This document shows positions 11,494-23,600 of a DNA stretch of 64,000 bases, in pieces. Numbering within the stretch: the stretch's first letter is position 1; each line of letters begins with the position of its first letter. Under the pieces are notes generated by a model, which saw nothing but the letters and a program-made list of their open reading frames with translations, was not told the origin of the DNA and searched no databases. Origin of the DNA: Rhabditoides inermis. Lineage: Eukaryota; Nematoda; Chromadorea; Rhabditida; Rhabditidae. The position numbers were made by a program, and so were the translations under genes. Where the stretch lies: contig CAWZYM010000329.1 of the NCBI GenBank assembly GCA_963966185.1, forward strand, positions 875,759 to 939,758, given 5' to 3'.

Positions 11494-13126
11494 TAGTAGG
11501 CCCGCCCACCAGTTCACACTCCCTCGCACAGAGAGGCGCAAGAAACGAAATAGGTCAGACAGCCAGAGAGCGCGAGGCACAGAAAGATATCGATTTTTCG
11601 CGCGCGGACGCACCTTTTCTAAATGAGTGCAGTAGGTCACTATTGTTGTTGTTTACTTTTCGTTGACGTAAACATATCTTGTCAATAAAGAATTTATTAC
11701 CAAAACATAATCCAAACATCAGGCCATGTGAGCGCAGGTACGTGCAACAACAACAACCAACAAATCAAACATAAATCAATCGATATCAATCGATATCACA
11801 CAATAACAACCGTGAAATATAACAACAAAGTTAGATTAACAACAGTGAGTCTAGTATCACAACAATAGCGTTCAGTCAGAGTCGGAATCATACCTGAAGT
11901 CTGTGTCGGTCTTGCGCTTGGGAGCGCGCTGACTCCGGCGAAGCGGAAGGGAAGAAGGTGCAGCAGGAGAGACACCACTGCACGACGGCACGTCTGGGTC
12001 CACGTCTCCAGACTCCACCTTCACCTTGCCACCACGTCCACCTCCGGAGCCACGCCCTCCTCGGTCACGCCCACCTCGGCCACGCCCACCTCGGCCACGC
12101 CCTCCTCGGCCACGCCCACCTCGCTCCATGGCGCATCCAGTGGCCTCTCCGACGAAGCGTCCGGGGTGCACTCCTTTCATATCGTCTTGGGTCCGTCCAT
12201 CGAAGTACTTGTGCGCCACCTCCTTGCCGAGACTGTGCGCCAGTCTCCTCACCTCCTCCTCGTCTGAATCCAAATCCATACCTGGGTTCTCCTCCTCCGG
12301 CTCCGAGTCCACCTCTCCCTCCTCGCTGTTCTCGTCGTCCGACTCCAGACGGATGAAAAGCCTCCAGCACTCCGATTCAGATCCTTGCCGAGCCCCTCCT
12401 GCTCGATGTGCTTCTCCTCCTCCTTGATTGCGTGCTCCACGAACTTCCGCACCTTCTCATCCGAGATCTCCTGGATCGTCTCCAGCGCGTGGTCCCGGAC
12501 CTGGTCCACAGTCGTCTTGGCGTGGCCCTTGTCGCGGATGATGCGCTTTACCAGAGACCAATACTGCTCAATGGGGTTGAGATGGCAGTGATACGGTGGA
12601 AGCCGTATCACTGTCACACCTCTCTCCCTGCAGTACTCGTCACCCGCGAACCGCACCACCCGCAGGCGCCCTCCCATTTCCGCGTAGTAGGGCAGGATGA
12701 CGTCGTTGTAGAGCTGCTTGACCGTGAAGGCGGGGTCGTACGGGATGCGGTTCTTCTCGAGATAGTCGAGCATCTCCGCACGGCGACTGTTGCTCGACGG
12801 GATCTGAAAATGAATCAGTCCGTGTTGAATGAAAAAGTACGGCATTCTACCGTATTCATAAGTATACTGTGGATTACAAGGTAACTGTAGTTATAATAGG
12901 AATTGTAATAATGTACCTTCTCAACCCTCTCGCTGTGATACGGTGCATTGTCAATGACAAGCACCGCTTTCTACCCATGCTTCTTCGCCAGGTCCACCAT
13001 GCGCGGCACGTTCTTCTCCAACCAGTGCATGTACCCCTGTTGGTTCATGTACTGGTGGTAGTCCCCCTCGTCAGTGTCTGAAAATACCCAACTCCGACTT
13101 CGATTTGTCCGATTAGACTACTCTCT

Positions 13127-13222
13127 CTCCCTTCCTCTCTCTCTCCTTCTCTCTCCCTCTCTCTCTCCATCTCTCTCCCTCTCTCTCCCTCTCTCCTCTC
13201 CTCTCTCTCTCTCTCTCTCTCA
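13127..13222. repeat. (CT)n tract in transposase intron/exon boundary
   Basis: Pyrimidine-rich CTCTCT/CTCCCT tract of about 95 bases, one of many such tracts in the window. Confidence 0.9.
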
Positions 13223-14443
13223 GTGGCCCTAAAGAGGGCCGTTTTGGAAGTCCTAAAGAGGACTGTTCGATTTCTGCACTCACGTCCTGCAGTGATGATG
13301 TCGAAGGACTCCTTGAGGGCACCGAACTCGGAGATGGCTCCGATGAGGATGCACCTCTTCCCCCGACCCGGCCCGGCAGCTGGTCCATGTGTGAAGCCGT
13401 CCTTGACGCTCTGCAGCGAATCCTTCAGGGTGAGCTGATCCACCCAGTCCACTCGGTGCGTCGCTCCCGCGTGACTCCAGGTTTCCTCCATGTAGAACAG
13501 CAGACAGCCTGCCGCTCTCATGGAACGAATGTCCCTGATGTACCCAGCCCTCCACCTCGTCAGATCCGGCGACGCGATTATCATCGCGTTCCGATCCGTC
13601 AGGCGCTGGTGCCTGAACTTCAGCGCGTGCATCAGGTAGCGGAAGGTGGACAGAGACATCTTCCACGGCTTCTTCACAGCATCGTCTGAACACATGTTAA
13701 TCCCCCTCCCTCACATCTCCTCTGCTGCCTGCGACTGCTCCTTCTCCTTCTCCTCTGCGTCTTGCTCTTCCCGCTCCTCTTCCTCTTCCGCCTTCTGCGC
13801 CTGCTCGTCCGTCATTTCCTCGTCTCCGTCTGTCCACTCTTCCTCCTCGAATCTGCGCGCCAGCTCATCATCCAGTTCCAGAGTCTTCTCCACCTCCGCC
13901 TTGAGTGCGGCCACAGTGACTCTCCGATTCTTCTTGAAGAAACGGTGGTGTATCACGTACCGGATCCTGTAGCGAATGCGAGGGCAGACACGGCGCAACG
14001 CTTTAGCGATCCGTTCAGCGCGGATGTACCTCTTATACCGCTTGTAGCACGACGGCAGCGGACCGTTCTTCTTGACAGTCTCGTTGTGTCGCTCCACATG
14101 CCGACGCACTGTATCCGGGGAGAGACCGATGAGAGCCGCAGTGAGATAGGCAATGTTTTTGTAGATGAGAGGGAGGGGCGCGCCGAACTTCTCCTTGAGC
14201 TCCGAGAGACCGGCATACACTCGTGCGACTATCATACCGGACGTATCACAGACGCGCTGCGAGTGGGACCGATCGACTCGCTCATTCGCAGTTACCTGCA
14301 ATGATATAATGTTTCGTCGAAAAAAAATACCTCACCTTTACGTGCGATGGAAGACATGCGAGATGAACACAAACAAAAAAAGTTGCTTGCTGGACACGGA
14401 TGCTTGCTTATGGTAAACCTGTTCAAATTTGCTAAACAGTAAA

Positions 14444-14632
14444 TTTGCACAGTGACAATTCTACTGTTCGGCAACCTTGAGTTTAAGACATATGCCTCTG
14501 TCTTTTTTGGTATTGTGCCCCCACATGTTACATGAATATTCACAGTGTTTTGTATGAATACTACGGCCGAACCATAAGAAGCACAATACAAGGCATACGC
14601 ACGGTCCATAAATAGAATTGTCACTGTGCAAA
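14444..14632. mobile_element. MITE with 20-bp perfect TIRs
   Basis: The 20 bases at 14444-14463 (TTTGCACAGTGACAATTCTA) are exactly reverse-complemented at 14613-14632. The 189-bp element has no coding capacity and lies in an intron of the transposase gene. Confidence 0.85.
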
Positions 14633-15301
14633 AACACTCAATCAACTTGCTTTGCAATCCAGAGACTTTGTCTGCGATCCAATGTTCTGCAGCTTCTTGG
14701 ACGGCGTCAAATCGTACAACTGAGTTCCTTTGTCTTTCGTTCCTGCGCGAGGAGTTCCGGGAGGCAGCACCTGAAATTCCACTGTTATGGCAAGTATGGC
14801 AAGCAATGACTCACAATTCGAGCGTGCTTCTTTGACGGTTCGCTCGATGTGGATGACGTGCGCGGAATGACGGGCGATCGATCACGAGGCGCATCTTCAA
14901 GAATGTTATCATAAATAGAATACTGCAGCGAAATGATCAATTACTCACATTGCATCGATGGTGGCAATGCAATAAGAGGAGTGATTCCAGTGGATGATGA
15001 CCTTGGTGCATGACCCTGAGGAGCGTACGGCAAACGTTTACCGGACATTACCTGACAAAAAACAATAAAAGAGAGAAACAGAAAGCTCGAATCGTTTAAA
15101 TGATGAAATGAAGACGCAACGTGCAATCGAAGTAACGATAGCTTACCACGCGTTAAAATCGTACAAGCCCTATTGCATGTTAACAAAAAACTTAACTTAT
15201 CACATTAAAACAAACAAAAACAAAAACAAACTCAATGAACACCACATGAAGTAATAAAAACGAAAACTGCCACTTGGTAAGCACAACAGCTGATTCGATT
15301 T

Positions 15302-15366
15302 GATGCGTCGCGTGTGGACACGCGACGCATCACGATTTGATGCGTCGCGTGTGAACACGCGACGCA
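15302..15366. repeat. Two tandem perfect palindromes near transposon end
   Basis: GATGCGTCGCGTGT, GG, and its exact reverse complement occupy 15302-15331; a second copy with GA in the centre occupies 15339-15366. The period is 37 bases and each unit starts with CGATTT. Located about 60 bases inside the right end of the DDE_3 transposon. Confidence 0.95.
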
Positions 15367-15423
15367 CAACTGTTCACGAAAATGTTTTCAACAGGAAATC
15401 CTGAGCTAAGTGCGAGCCTATTA

Positions 15424-16610
15424 TAGCTCGTGCTGCTGACGCAGAGATTTGAGATAGTCATTGCTCCATAGGTACCAAAATATCTCTCTACATTTCTGAA
15501 CGGCCGCTGTGTTTTTCTCTATTTGCTTATATACTGCATTCGATTCTGGATTCGGGTCATAATCGGGATCTGATGGGTTTCCCATCTCTCCACTAAAAAG
15601 TAGTGGTTTTAATTCTGGGTTAAGAATATCTATCGAACGGAGAACCTTCCATTCGTTCAATTTTTCCGCTGAGTATGTAATGGGTCTGCAGTTGACTATT
15701 CCTTCCAATTCTATCAATGTGGTTTTTACTTGCTTCTCTGACAACTTGTGACCTTCAGTCATTTTGTTATACGCTGCTTTGCAGAAACCGACTAGTCTTT
15801 TATAGGCTCCCCCTCCAGGAAGATAATGCGGCGATAAATTTCCATGATACGGGGTCGTCTGACTGATTCTCGTTCATTATTTTTGCCGCTAGTTCAAATT
15901 GAGCTGCGTTATCTAAAAGAATTGATTTAGGACGTTCTCGCCTCGCGCATATTTGGCGCAACGAGTGTATTAGGTCATCGATAGACAGTGAATTGACTGG
16001 CTCTACGTGTACCGGCCGTGTGGTTAGGCAGGTATAGAGAATGCCCTATTTTTTCGCACCTTTTCTCGTAGGGATGGGTCCCAAATAATCTGTTCCTATA
16101 TCGCTGAATTGTCTCACTTTCTCATTCACTCTTACTTCTGGCAGCAGAGGTGAATCGGGGTATGGGAATGCTAGTCCATCATGTCTCCTGCACAATGTGC
16201 ATTTTAATACTATGCTCCTGCATTGTCTTCTCAGACTCGGTATCCTAGTTCTTCTCCAGTCACTCCTCTAGATATGAGCTCAGCTGGGTTTGACTTTGTA
16301 CCTACGTGAGATACTGTAGTTTCTATGCTGACAGCATAGAAACTACAGTATCTCCTCTGACAGTTTCCGCTGTGTGTCTGCTATCTCTGCGACTCGGTTC
16401 TTCACGAATATGGATAGCTTTGTTTCTTACTTTTTTCAACCATTCTATTCTATTGCCACAGTCGAATCTGACATGATATGCAATTTCTTCAGTGTTATCG
16501 ACTTGTTCAGTTCGTGTATCAGAAACGCGCTTATTCTGACTGCCGTAAGTATTCCCATCAGTTCGAGTCTCGGAATCTTCGAAAGAAGTGAGTAATTTTG
16601 AAAACACAAT
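15424..16610 (-). pseudogene. BEL/Pao pol relic: RNase H then integrase
   Basis: Minus-strand reading shows an RNase H segment about 16380-16600 (IPRLELMGILTAVRIS, then HIMSDSTVAIE), a linker NPAELISRGV near 16260-16290, and integrase about 15424-16200 (DYLGPIPTRKG, ILYTCLTTRPVHVEP, RRERPKSILLDNAAQFE, LIELEGIVNCRPITY, ending SNDYLKSLRQQHEL). This order and these motifs are those of BEL/Pao Pol. Lesions include frame changes at the IEW motif, a TAG before the ILYTC motif, a frame change at 15830 before GGGAYKRLVGF, and a perfect 22-bp palindrome at 16308-16354 where the RNase H end should be. The missing C-terminal domain lies at 11233-11493 beyond the inserted transposon. Confidence 0.8.
16308..16354. 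repeat. Perfect 22-bp inverted repeat with 3-base centre
   Basis: GAGATACTGTAGTTTCTATGCT and its exact reverse complement flank GAC. It interrupts the BEL/Pao RNase H reading frame. Confidence 0.95.
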
Positions 16611-16660
16611 GCAAATTGAAAGAACAGCCGAGAAACGCGTGCAAATGATCCTCAAATGTC

Positions 16661-16666
16661 TTTATT
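16661..16666 (-). terminator. Probable polyadenylation signal of the tandem-RGS gene
   Basis: AATAAA on the minus strand, about 165 bases beyond the stop codon at 16829-16831. Confidence 0.5.
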
Positions 16667-16828
16667 TTTTAATCGCATACGAATACAAAGAATAGAAATG
16701 GGACTGAAAAACGACGCCAGCGAGTGTATTCTACTCGAGCTACGGGAGAGATCACTACACCACCACCACATGCATTGCGCAAATCTTGATACGATAGTTT
16801 GTAATCAATGAATAAGTCGATCGCTCGA

Positions 16829-17048
16829 TCAGTTCTTGAGCTTGGCGAGCAGTCCCGTGTACTCTTCCGACTGCAGGAAGCGCACATACGGGTCATTGCG
16901 CAGCACCTGGAAACGATCAATCAGTCAATAATCAATCAATTAATCAATACCTGCTCAACGTGCTTGATGGCTTCGTCGAAGAGCGCAATGTCCACGTCTC
17001 CTTCAGTGAGACGGCGGTCGATCAGCTAGAGAGAGAGAATTCTCTCTC

Positions 17049-17079
<31 letters not shown>

Positions 17080-20000
17080 CTCTCTCTCTCTGTCTTTCTC
17101 TATCTCTGTCTCTCTTTCTCCGCCTACCTGTCGCACTCCAAATGGCAGGTACACCTCATTCGTGTTGCCCTCCACTAGGTACGTGTTGTAGATGACCCGA
17201 CCGAGATTCGCCATAGCCTGAGAATATTGAGTTTTTGATTTGATGGTGGTTTCTTACGAATAGAAAAATGTCAATGTAAAATCGTCACAGTACAGCTTAA
17301 CGTAAATTGGGAATGAAAAGGGAAAGAGCAATGTGAATTCGTGAAATGGAAATTGACAGTGTTCACACGATCACCACCCACTCACTGCAATTGCCACGTG
17401 CGTGCCGTCCTGTTTCATCATAATTAGAATGATGATTCCATTATTATGACTTATGACACCGTGCTATCAATCATTAACTTCAGTCAAGGTACGAAAGACC
17501 ATAGAGAGTTGTTTATTACAGATAGCCTAGGGTCAGCTCAATTTTTGCCGCATTGTACATACATTTTCGTTTGCTTTACTATTTTTCTTATCCTCTCGGC
17601 AGATAAAGAGTATGAAAGCTCCGCCCTCTGAAGCCCCGCCCACCTGGCTCTTGTTCTTCATGGCGCGGAACTCGACGACGGCCTCCCAGAAGCGGAGGTT
17701 CTCCTCGGCGTGGATGGAACGGAGGAAGAGACGGAAGTGGTGGCGGCCAACCTGTCAGGGAAAATGTAGTGGGGAGAGAGAGAGAGGGAGAGAGAGACCG
17801 AGAGAGGGGGAGAGAGAGGGAGAGAGAGACCGAGAGAGGGGGAGAGAGAGGGAGAAATAGAGGGGGGGAGAGGGGGGAGAGAGAGAAAGAGGGAGAGAGA
17901 GAGACCGAGAGAGAGGGAGAGAGAGAGACCGAGAAAGGGGGAGAGAGAGAAACCGAGAAAGGGGGAGAGAGAGACCGAGAAAGGGGGAGAGAGAGAGGGA
18001 GAGAGAGAGACCGAGAGAGAGGGAGAGAGAGAGGGAGAGAGAGGGAGAGAAAGAGAGGGAGAGAGAGGGAGAGAGAGAGGGGGGGGGAGAGAGAAAGAAG
18101 AAAGAGGGGGGAAAGATCTCTATTCTCTTTAAAAAGGAGAGAATAGAGAGCAGAGAAAATATCTCTAAAGAGATAATAAAGAACATAGACGGCACAGCTA
18201 CTATAAAGCTCCCGCCATTTCTCCAGTTCAAATATCCCCGCACCATTCGCGCGCCATGGCAGTCTTTTCACCGGTCGCGCGCAAGCAGCACAATTCGTAA
18301 TGTACTGAATCGATCAGTGATCGATGTTCTGACCGTTAGACATGATGTGAAATCCATGAAATGTGTGCCACAGTCTATGTAACGTGCTTGCGCACAAATT
18401 GTCCTCCTGGAGAAATGGAGAGGACTTTAGTCACTTTAGAGGATAGTGAGCGCGGCGGACGACACAGCTATTGCTATTGTAGGTTTTGTAGCGAGAGAAG
18501 AACAAAGAGCAAGCACGTCATTGCGATTGTCTGTCGCAAGAATGTAGTCCTCGCGAGCACTGTTTATTGCTCTGTCTACGCCACTCGAAAATACGACACC
18601 GGTATGGTACACCTTTCCTACTATAGATATCGCTACGAGCTAGACTTGCTACAATGGTACTATTCCCTCCTACTCTAGTTGTCGATACAAGCTACACAGT
18701 GGTTAAGAAGTGTCCAATTTACCAGAAAGTCGCCGTGAACTCACGTGGTTTCCGAGGAGAGCCTCGAACGAAGTCGCCCACTTCTCGGCGTACGAGCGCG
18801 GCAGCAGCGCCTCCAGGAACTGGAAGAGTATGTTTATCTTTTTTATCCGAGAGATCTGAATTATCTTTTTATCCCAGAGAAGGGTAAGCCGACAAAAATC
18901 TAAAACACACGACTTCCGTGTGAAGAGAAACTGGATCAGTACATGTCTAGTTCACCACAAACCAGACAAGGTGCTTATTATAGCCCCGTCTACCCACAGT
19001 TTGTATGACTGTACTTACAGTAGTCAACCGTTAGGTGATCGATACTGTGCGGTATTTGTGATTCGCCCACCTGCAGGTAGACTTCGGAGCGGCGGAATCG
19101 CGGGAACTGGTCGTTCTCGAGCAGGCGAGAGATCTGAACGGATTGGATAGAGACGACCATACACGGTGTCCAATTGAAATACTACCAACGCTGTACCGCA
19201 GTGTCCTTCACTCCGCGCTCGCTGTATTGATCTGGGATGTGATAAATGTGCGTGTTTCGTTCATGCTGGTGTCGTTTTTAGGAATTACGAGTGGCTCACA
19301 CTTGTGCTTTCCCACCTCCTTGCACGCCAGTGCGAACTCGGCCGCGTCCGGGTTCTCCTGCGATGCCGCCGCCTTGATCTTCTGCAATCGATAGCGTTGG
19401 ACCCGCCCAGTTATGCTCCTCCCACTTGTTTTAACAAGAGCGGTTACCATGACCGCTCATGCTCCGCCCACTCAAGCCCCGCCCCGCGCACCTGCATGGC
19501 TACGTTGCTGAGGTTGACGTAGGCCGAGTAGACGTCCACGATCTCCTTGGCGTATGCCTGCAAATATCGATTTTTAAAATGAAGTCAATATCGTTTTTTT
19601 TTTGAAATCGACTTTATTATTTTGTTTTGTATATTTACTTTCACATGGATATCATGTGAGAGATTCTCCGAATGTACTTTCTCATAGTATACAATTTCAA
19701 GGCTCGATTGCTTTGAAAGAGAAAAATGACCACTGAATGAGTTCACATTCAGAGGATGATACAGGTTGAAGAAAAAGCGAGATATACTCTGGGACAGCAA
19801 ATAACTTTCAGAGACATTTAGGTAATGACTAGAAGCCATTTTCTTGCACGATTATCAGCAAAACTCGATCTTTCATGAAGGTGCGGTCAGTCTCTTCGAA
19901 AGCCATTCGGGAGTGTTTCGAAGGCATAGCAAGGCATTCCGAAGTGTTCGGGGGTATTCAGGAGTGTTTCGAAGGCAATTCGGGAGTGTTCTGAGGGCGA

Positions 20001-20623
20001 TTTGAAAGGCAATTCCGAAGTGTTTTGGGGGCATTCGGGAGTGTTTCGAAGAAACTGACCGGTACTTTATAATGTCAATCATGGAACACGTTTCGATCAA
20101 CGCAAATGTCACGGTGTTCGCACATTTTCATCACGACCACTTATCCATTACATTCATGGAAAATGGCAAGGTGGTCTTTCAAATGAAATGGTTCGTGAAA
20201 CGATTCCTTTTTGTACCCAATCATTAATGAAAATTATATAGGAACTCTAAGAGTGTAGAATAGAAAAGATCGTGCACTTTTCCACCCACCTTTTTCTCGT
20301 CGCTTCCCTTCATCTTCTTCAGCTTGTCCACTGCTTCGATAAAGTTCATGTTCTGGAAAATCGAAACTGAATCAAATCTCAAAATCTCAAAAAAGGGTTC
20401 CGGGTGATGACACTGCACTTCACCAGATCATGGTGACTCTGATTTCTAGGGAAAAGTGCGCGTTGTACCGGACTGAAGGGAAACGGACCGACGCTATGCG
20501 GCCCGATCATCGAATCGAATTCTATTTCCCAGTTGTATCCGTGTTATCACTGAAATACACTCACCTCCTCGGCCAGGGCGTCAAAGAGAAAGACTCGGAA
20601 AAGCTGGCGGCCTAGAAGAGTAC

Positions 20624-20677
<54 letters not shown>

Positions 20678-23600
20678 GAGATGAGAGAACTTCGCACCCT
20701 TGTCATCGTTCATGACGTTGCTGATGTTTCCATTCGCCCAAGAGGCAGCTCTAGGGTACTCGATCCCCTGAAATAATGGATGCATCTCCTTTCCCCCTTC
20801 TCTCTATCCCCTCTCCCTATCTCCCTCCTCTTTCCTCTCTCCTATCTCTCTCCTCTCCTTTCTCCCTCTCCCTCTCACCTCGGTACTCGGCCGCTCCGGC
20901 GCGGTGCGCTCCTTCCTCTGGCTCATATCAAACATTGCGCCGTTCTGCAAAATCAATTATTGATTAGTTTGTTTAACACGTTTCCAGTTTTCAAAGTAAG
21001 ACAAACATAACAACAGAACAAGGCGAAAGGAAATCGGTTGAATTTTTGTGTATACGTTACATTTTCTGCATGAATATTTATGACACTGTCGATATTAAAG
21101 GCACAAGGGTGTTTAGAATTACCAAAGTTCATCGAAATTTACTCTCGAGAACTTGGCAAAACTGATTGCACGTAGCGGGAATCGAACCGGCATAGCATGG
21201 TCCGTGAACCGTGAGCGTTACCACAACGATAAGCATTTTGGCGCGAAGTTCGAACTCGCCTTACCAAGCTTCGCACGTGCACATGTTGGTAAGTGCGTAG
21301 GTAACGCGGAAACGCCGTTTTTTCGCGTTTTCTTTGATTGTTTCGTGTTTCCATTCCATGGATCAAGCAGTTAAACAAAGTCAAAAACTAACATGGAGTG
21401 TCGTTTAGGTCACAGAAGCCGATGGTAACCAAACTGATATCAGAGATACCCTAGGAGGTCACTAGTCGAAAACCGTTTTTAAATCCACAGGACCGGCCAT
21501 ACGTTTCGACATATTTACGTTTTCAAATTTCGGAGCTAAACCGTGTGGATTGCTTTTGTGGCCTGTCACTCTATTCGCGCGATCTGTGAAACAGTGACGG
21601 TGGCCTAGTGGATAGAGCGGTCGGCTGTCAAGTGGCAGGGTGTGGGTTCGCACCCTGTCGACGCACTTCATTTTGCCGATTCTCTCCGGACTTGTACTTT
21701 TTGGTGACAATAGGACAGTTGGTAGAAAACCCCACTTATCTTTTTTCCCCCAAATCGAACACTCATATGTATTGTTGAGAACTAATTACAAAATGTTCCC
21801 GATCCCTAAACTTCATGTTCAGAAGTTTTGAAAAATAATACCGACGAAGGCTTCCACATGATCCCCTCACCATCCATGTGTGACTCCAACCATTCGAACA
21901 AAAATAGTACAAGTCCGGAGAGAATCGGCAAAATGAGGTGCGTCGACAAGGTGCGAACCCACACCCTGCCGCTTGACAGCCGAGCGCTCTATACACTAGG
22001 TCACCGACGCTGTTTCACAGCTCGCGCGAATAGAGTGACAGACCGCAAAAGCAATCCACACGGTTTAGCTCCAAAATACGAAACGTGAATATCTCGAAAC
22101 GTATGGCCGGTCCTGTGGATTTGAAAACGGTTTTCAACTAGTGACCCCCTAGGGTATCTCTGGTATCAGTTTGGTCACCATCGGCTTCGGTGATCTAAAT
22201 GACACTCCATGTAAGCGCTCCTGTGCCTTTAACAAAATCACTCACAAAAGTAGACTTTGGTTTTTCTCCGGAGAATTTCTTTGCAGGCTCGCCGCCGTTC
22301 GAAGCAGGAGCACTACAAAAAATATTATTTATATTTTAAAATATATATTTGTGTAATATCGACTATTTACATCAATCGTTCACTCACACACATGAACTAG
22401 ATTAAGAGATAAGATAAATACTTATGAGAGACAGAGATAGAGAAAGACAGACAGAGAGTAGGATTAAAATGGCACGATTATGATTATATAGTATTTTCAG
22501 TAAGACAACAGAAAATAATCTTGGAAACCAGTGCCAACGAAGTAGTGTAAGTGAGTGTGCTAGGCTAATAGATGCGCATGAATGAAGTAACTGCCCACAA
22601 TTCGTTCCAAGAGTATCTGAACAACAAGGAACTATAAAGTAAACAGACCAAATATAACTCATCTCAACTACTAAATGAGCAGATGAGACATCGATGACTA
22701 ATGAGAGTCTTCGTAGGGGTTGCATAGCAGCATAGCTAACGAAGCGGAAAGATAGGTGAGCAGTTTGCCTAATCCAGGGCGGAAGCGTGTAAGCGGGCGA
22801 AGCGAGTGACAAGTGATACGAATGGTCTGATAGGCCCCGCCTAGTGAGAAAATGGCATACCGGATACGGGTTACCGCAATGACAAGAACGATCCCGCACG
22901 GCGACGGCGCCCGTATTTTCTCGACGAGAAAAAAGCATACTGTAGTGCTCGCTCGCATTCTCTCTATCTCTCTCTCTATCTCTCTCTCACGTCGTGTATC
23001 CGGCTACAGTTACCTAGGTGATTTCGCCTCGAACCCCTACATTTTACCTTTTACAATTGAAATTTCCAGTCTACTGCCTATCTGTACGAATTGTGAGATA
23101 CCTAACAATTAAATTTACTGGAATTTGGTACGTTTCAGAAAACGCTGTTGATATAGACAAAGACAACGAGATCACTGAGATGAAAAAATGGTTGCACATC
23201 ACATAACTCAACTAACGTCAATTTTTTTTTTAATTTCAGTGACAGAAGTTGAATAAGATTGCAGTAATTCAAATACTTACTAGACAAGACATTAATATAT
23301 CAATTAAATCAATACAAAACAAAACGAATAAATTACGTAACTGGTTGATCAAACCAAACTACCCCTTTGAAGCACAAACAAAATTATACCATACAATAAC
23401 AACAACACCCAGCGTCTTCATAAAAATAAAAATCGTAGAGAGAGAAAAATCTAATGCGAATTCCGATGTGAAATGAGACACTGAATGCGTTCAGTCGACC
23501 ATGGGAGACTAGCGCTTACCTGCCATCCTCTCCCACCTTTATAACCACCTGTCTTTCCTTCCCCACACAGGGAAAAACGCTAAATCCCCCCTTTTCAGCG

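Larger units (their letters stand above)
11872..15048 (-). pseudogene. DDE_3 transposase gene, multi-exon, disrupted
   Basis: Readable exons on the minus strand are 14949-15048 (start MSGKRLPYAP), 14815-14894, about 14649-14770, 13715-14295 (helix-turn-helix-like region with LSPDTVRRHVERHN), 13284-13685 (YMEETWSHAG, first catalytic Asp/Glu region), 12917-13077 (VIDNAPYHS, second catalytic Asp) and 11872-12803 (VIRLPPYHCHLNPIEQYW, third catalytic residue). The tail is acidic, then RGG-repeat (GGRGRGGRGR), then basic. The last motif is the classical DDE_3 signature of Tc1/IS630-like transposases. An in-frame TAG at 12971-12973 lies just before the second catalytic motif and a one-base frameshift lies near 12385, before the acidic tail; the junction between the fourth and fifth exons is also out of phase. 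I conclude that it is inactive. Confidence 0.8.
11494..15423. mobile_element. Tc1/IS630-type (DDE_3) transposon inserted at TA
   Basis: A 3.9-kb insertion splits a BEL/Pao pol frame. Its ends are imperfect inverted repeats (left TAGTAGGCCCGCC, right end read in reverse TAATAGGCTCGCAC) flanked by TA at 11492-11493 and 15424-15425, as expected for Tc1/mariner/IS630 integration. It carries a multi-exon DDE_3 transposase on the minus strand, an internal MITE, and a pair of palindromes near its right end. The TIRs differ at several positions, so the copy is not young. Confidence 0.7.
21391..22212. mobile_element. Foldback element 2 (same family as foldback 1)
   Basis: Inverted ends ACATGGAGTGTCG and GACACTCCATGT. 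The arms match foldback 1 closely, including the CCGGCCATACGTTTCGA block and the tRNA-like segments. It lies in the large intron of the tandem-RGS gene. Confidence 0.88.
21095..22232. mobile_element. TTAAAGG-TIR element carrying nested foldback 2
   Basis: Left end TTAAAGGCACAAGG and right end TGTGCCTTTAA are inverted copies. Near the left side the minus strand has a B-box-like CCGGTTCGATTCCCGC (about 21177-21192). Foldback 2 (21391-22212) lies inside. Likely relatives with TTAAAGG-type ends are at 44842-45228 and, more degraded, about 56880-57175. Confidence 0.6.

Noticed and set aside
6447..16610. One single BEL/Pao element spanning gag to pol
   Set aside because: Gag relics lie on the 3' side of pol on the same strand, which is the wrong order for one element.
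17612..18271. Ser/Leu-rich and Glu/Arg-rich open frames in purine/pyrimidine tracts (also 28.0-28.5, 35.8-36.5, 48.3-48.5, 60.7-61.4 and 63.1-63.4 kb)
   Set aside because: Artefacts of (GA)n/(CT)n simple sequence; they overlap introns of recognised genes.
21946..22013. Functional tRNA-Asp gene in foldback 2
   Set aside because: The anticodon arm is irregular and four related copies all sit in foldback arms.
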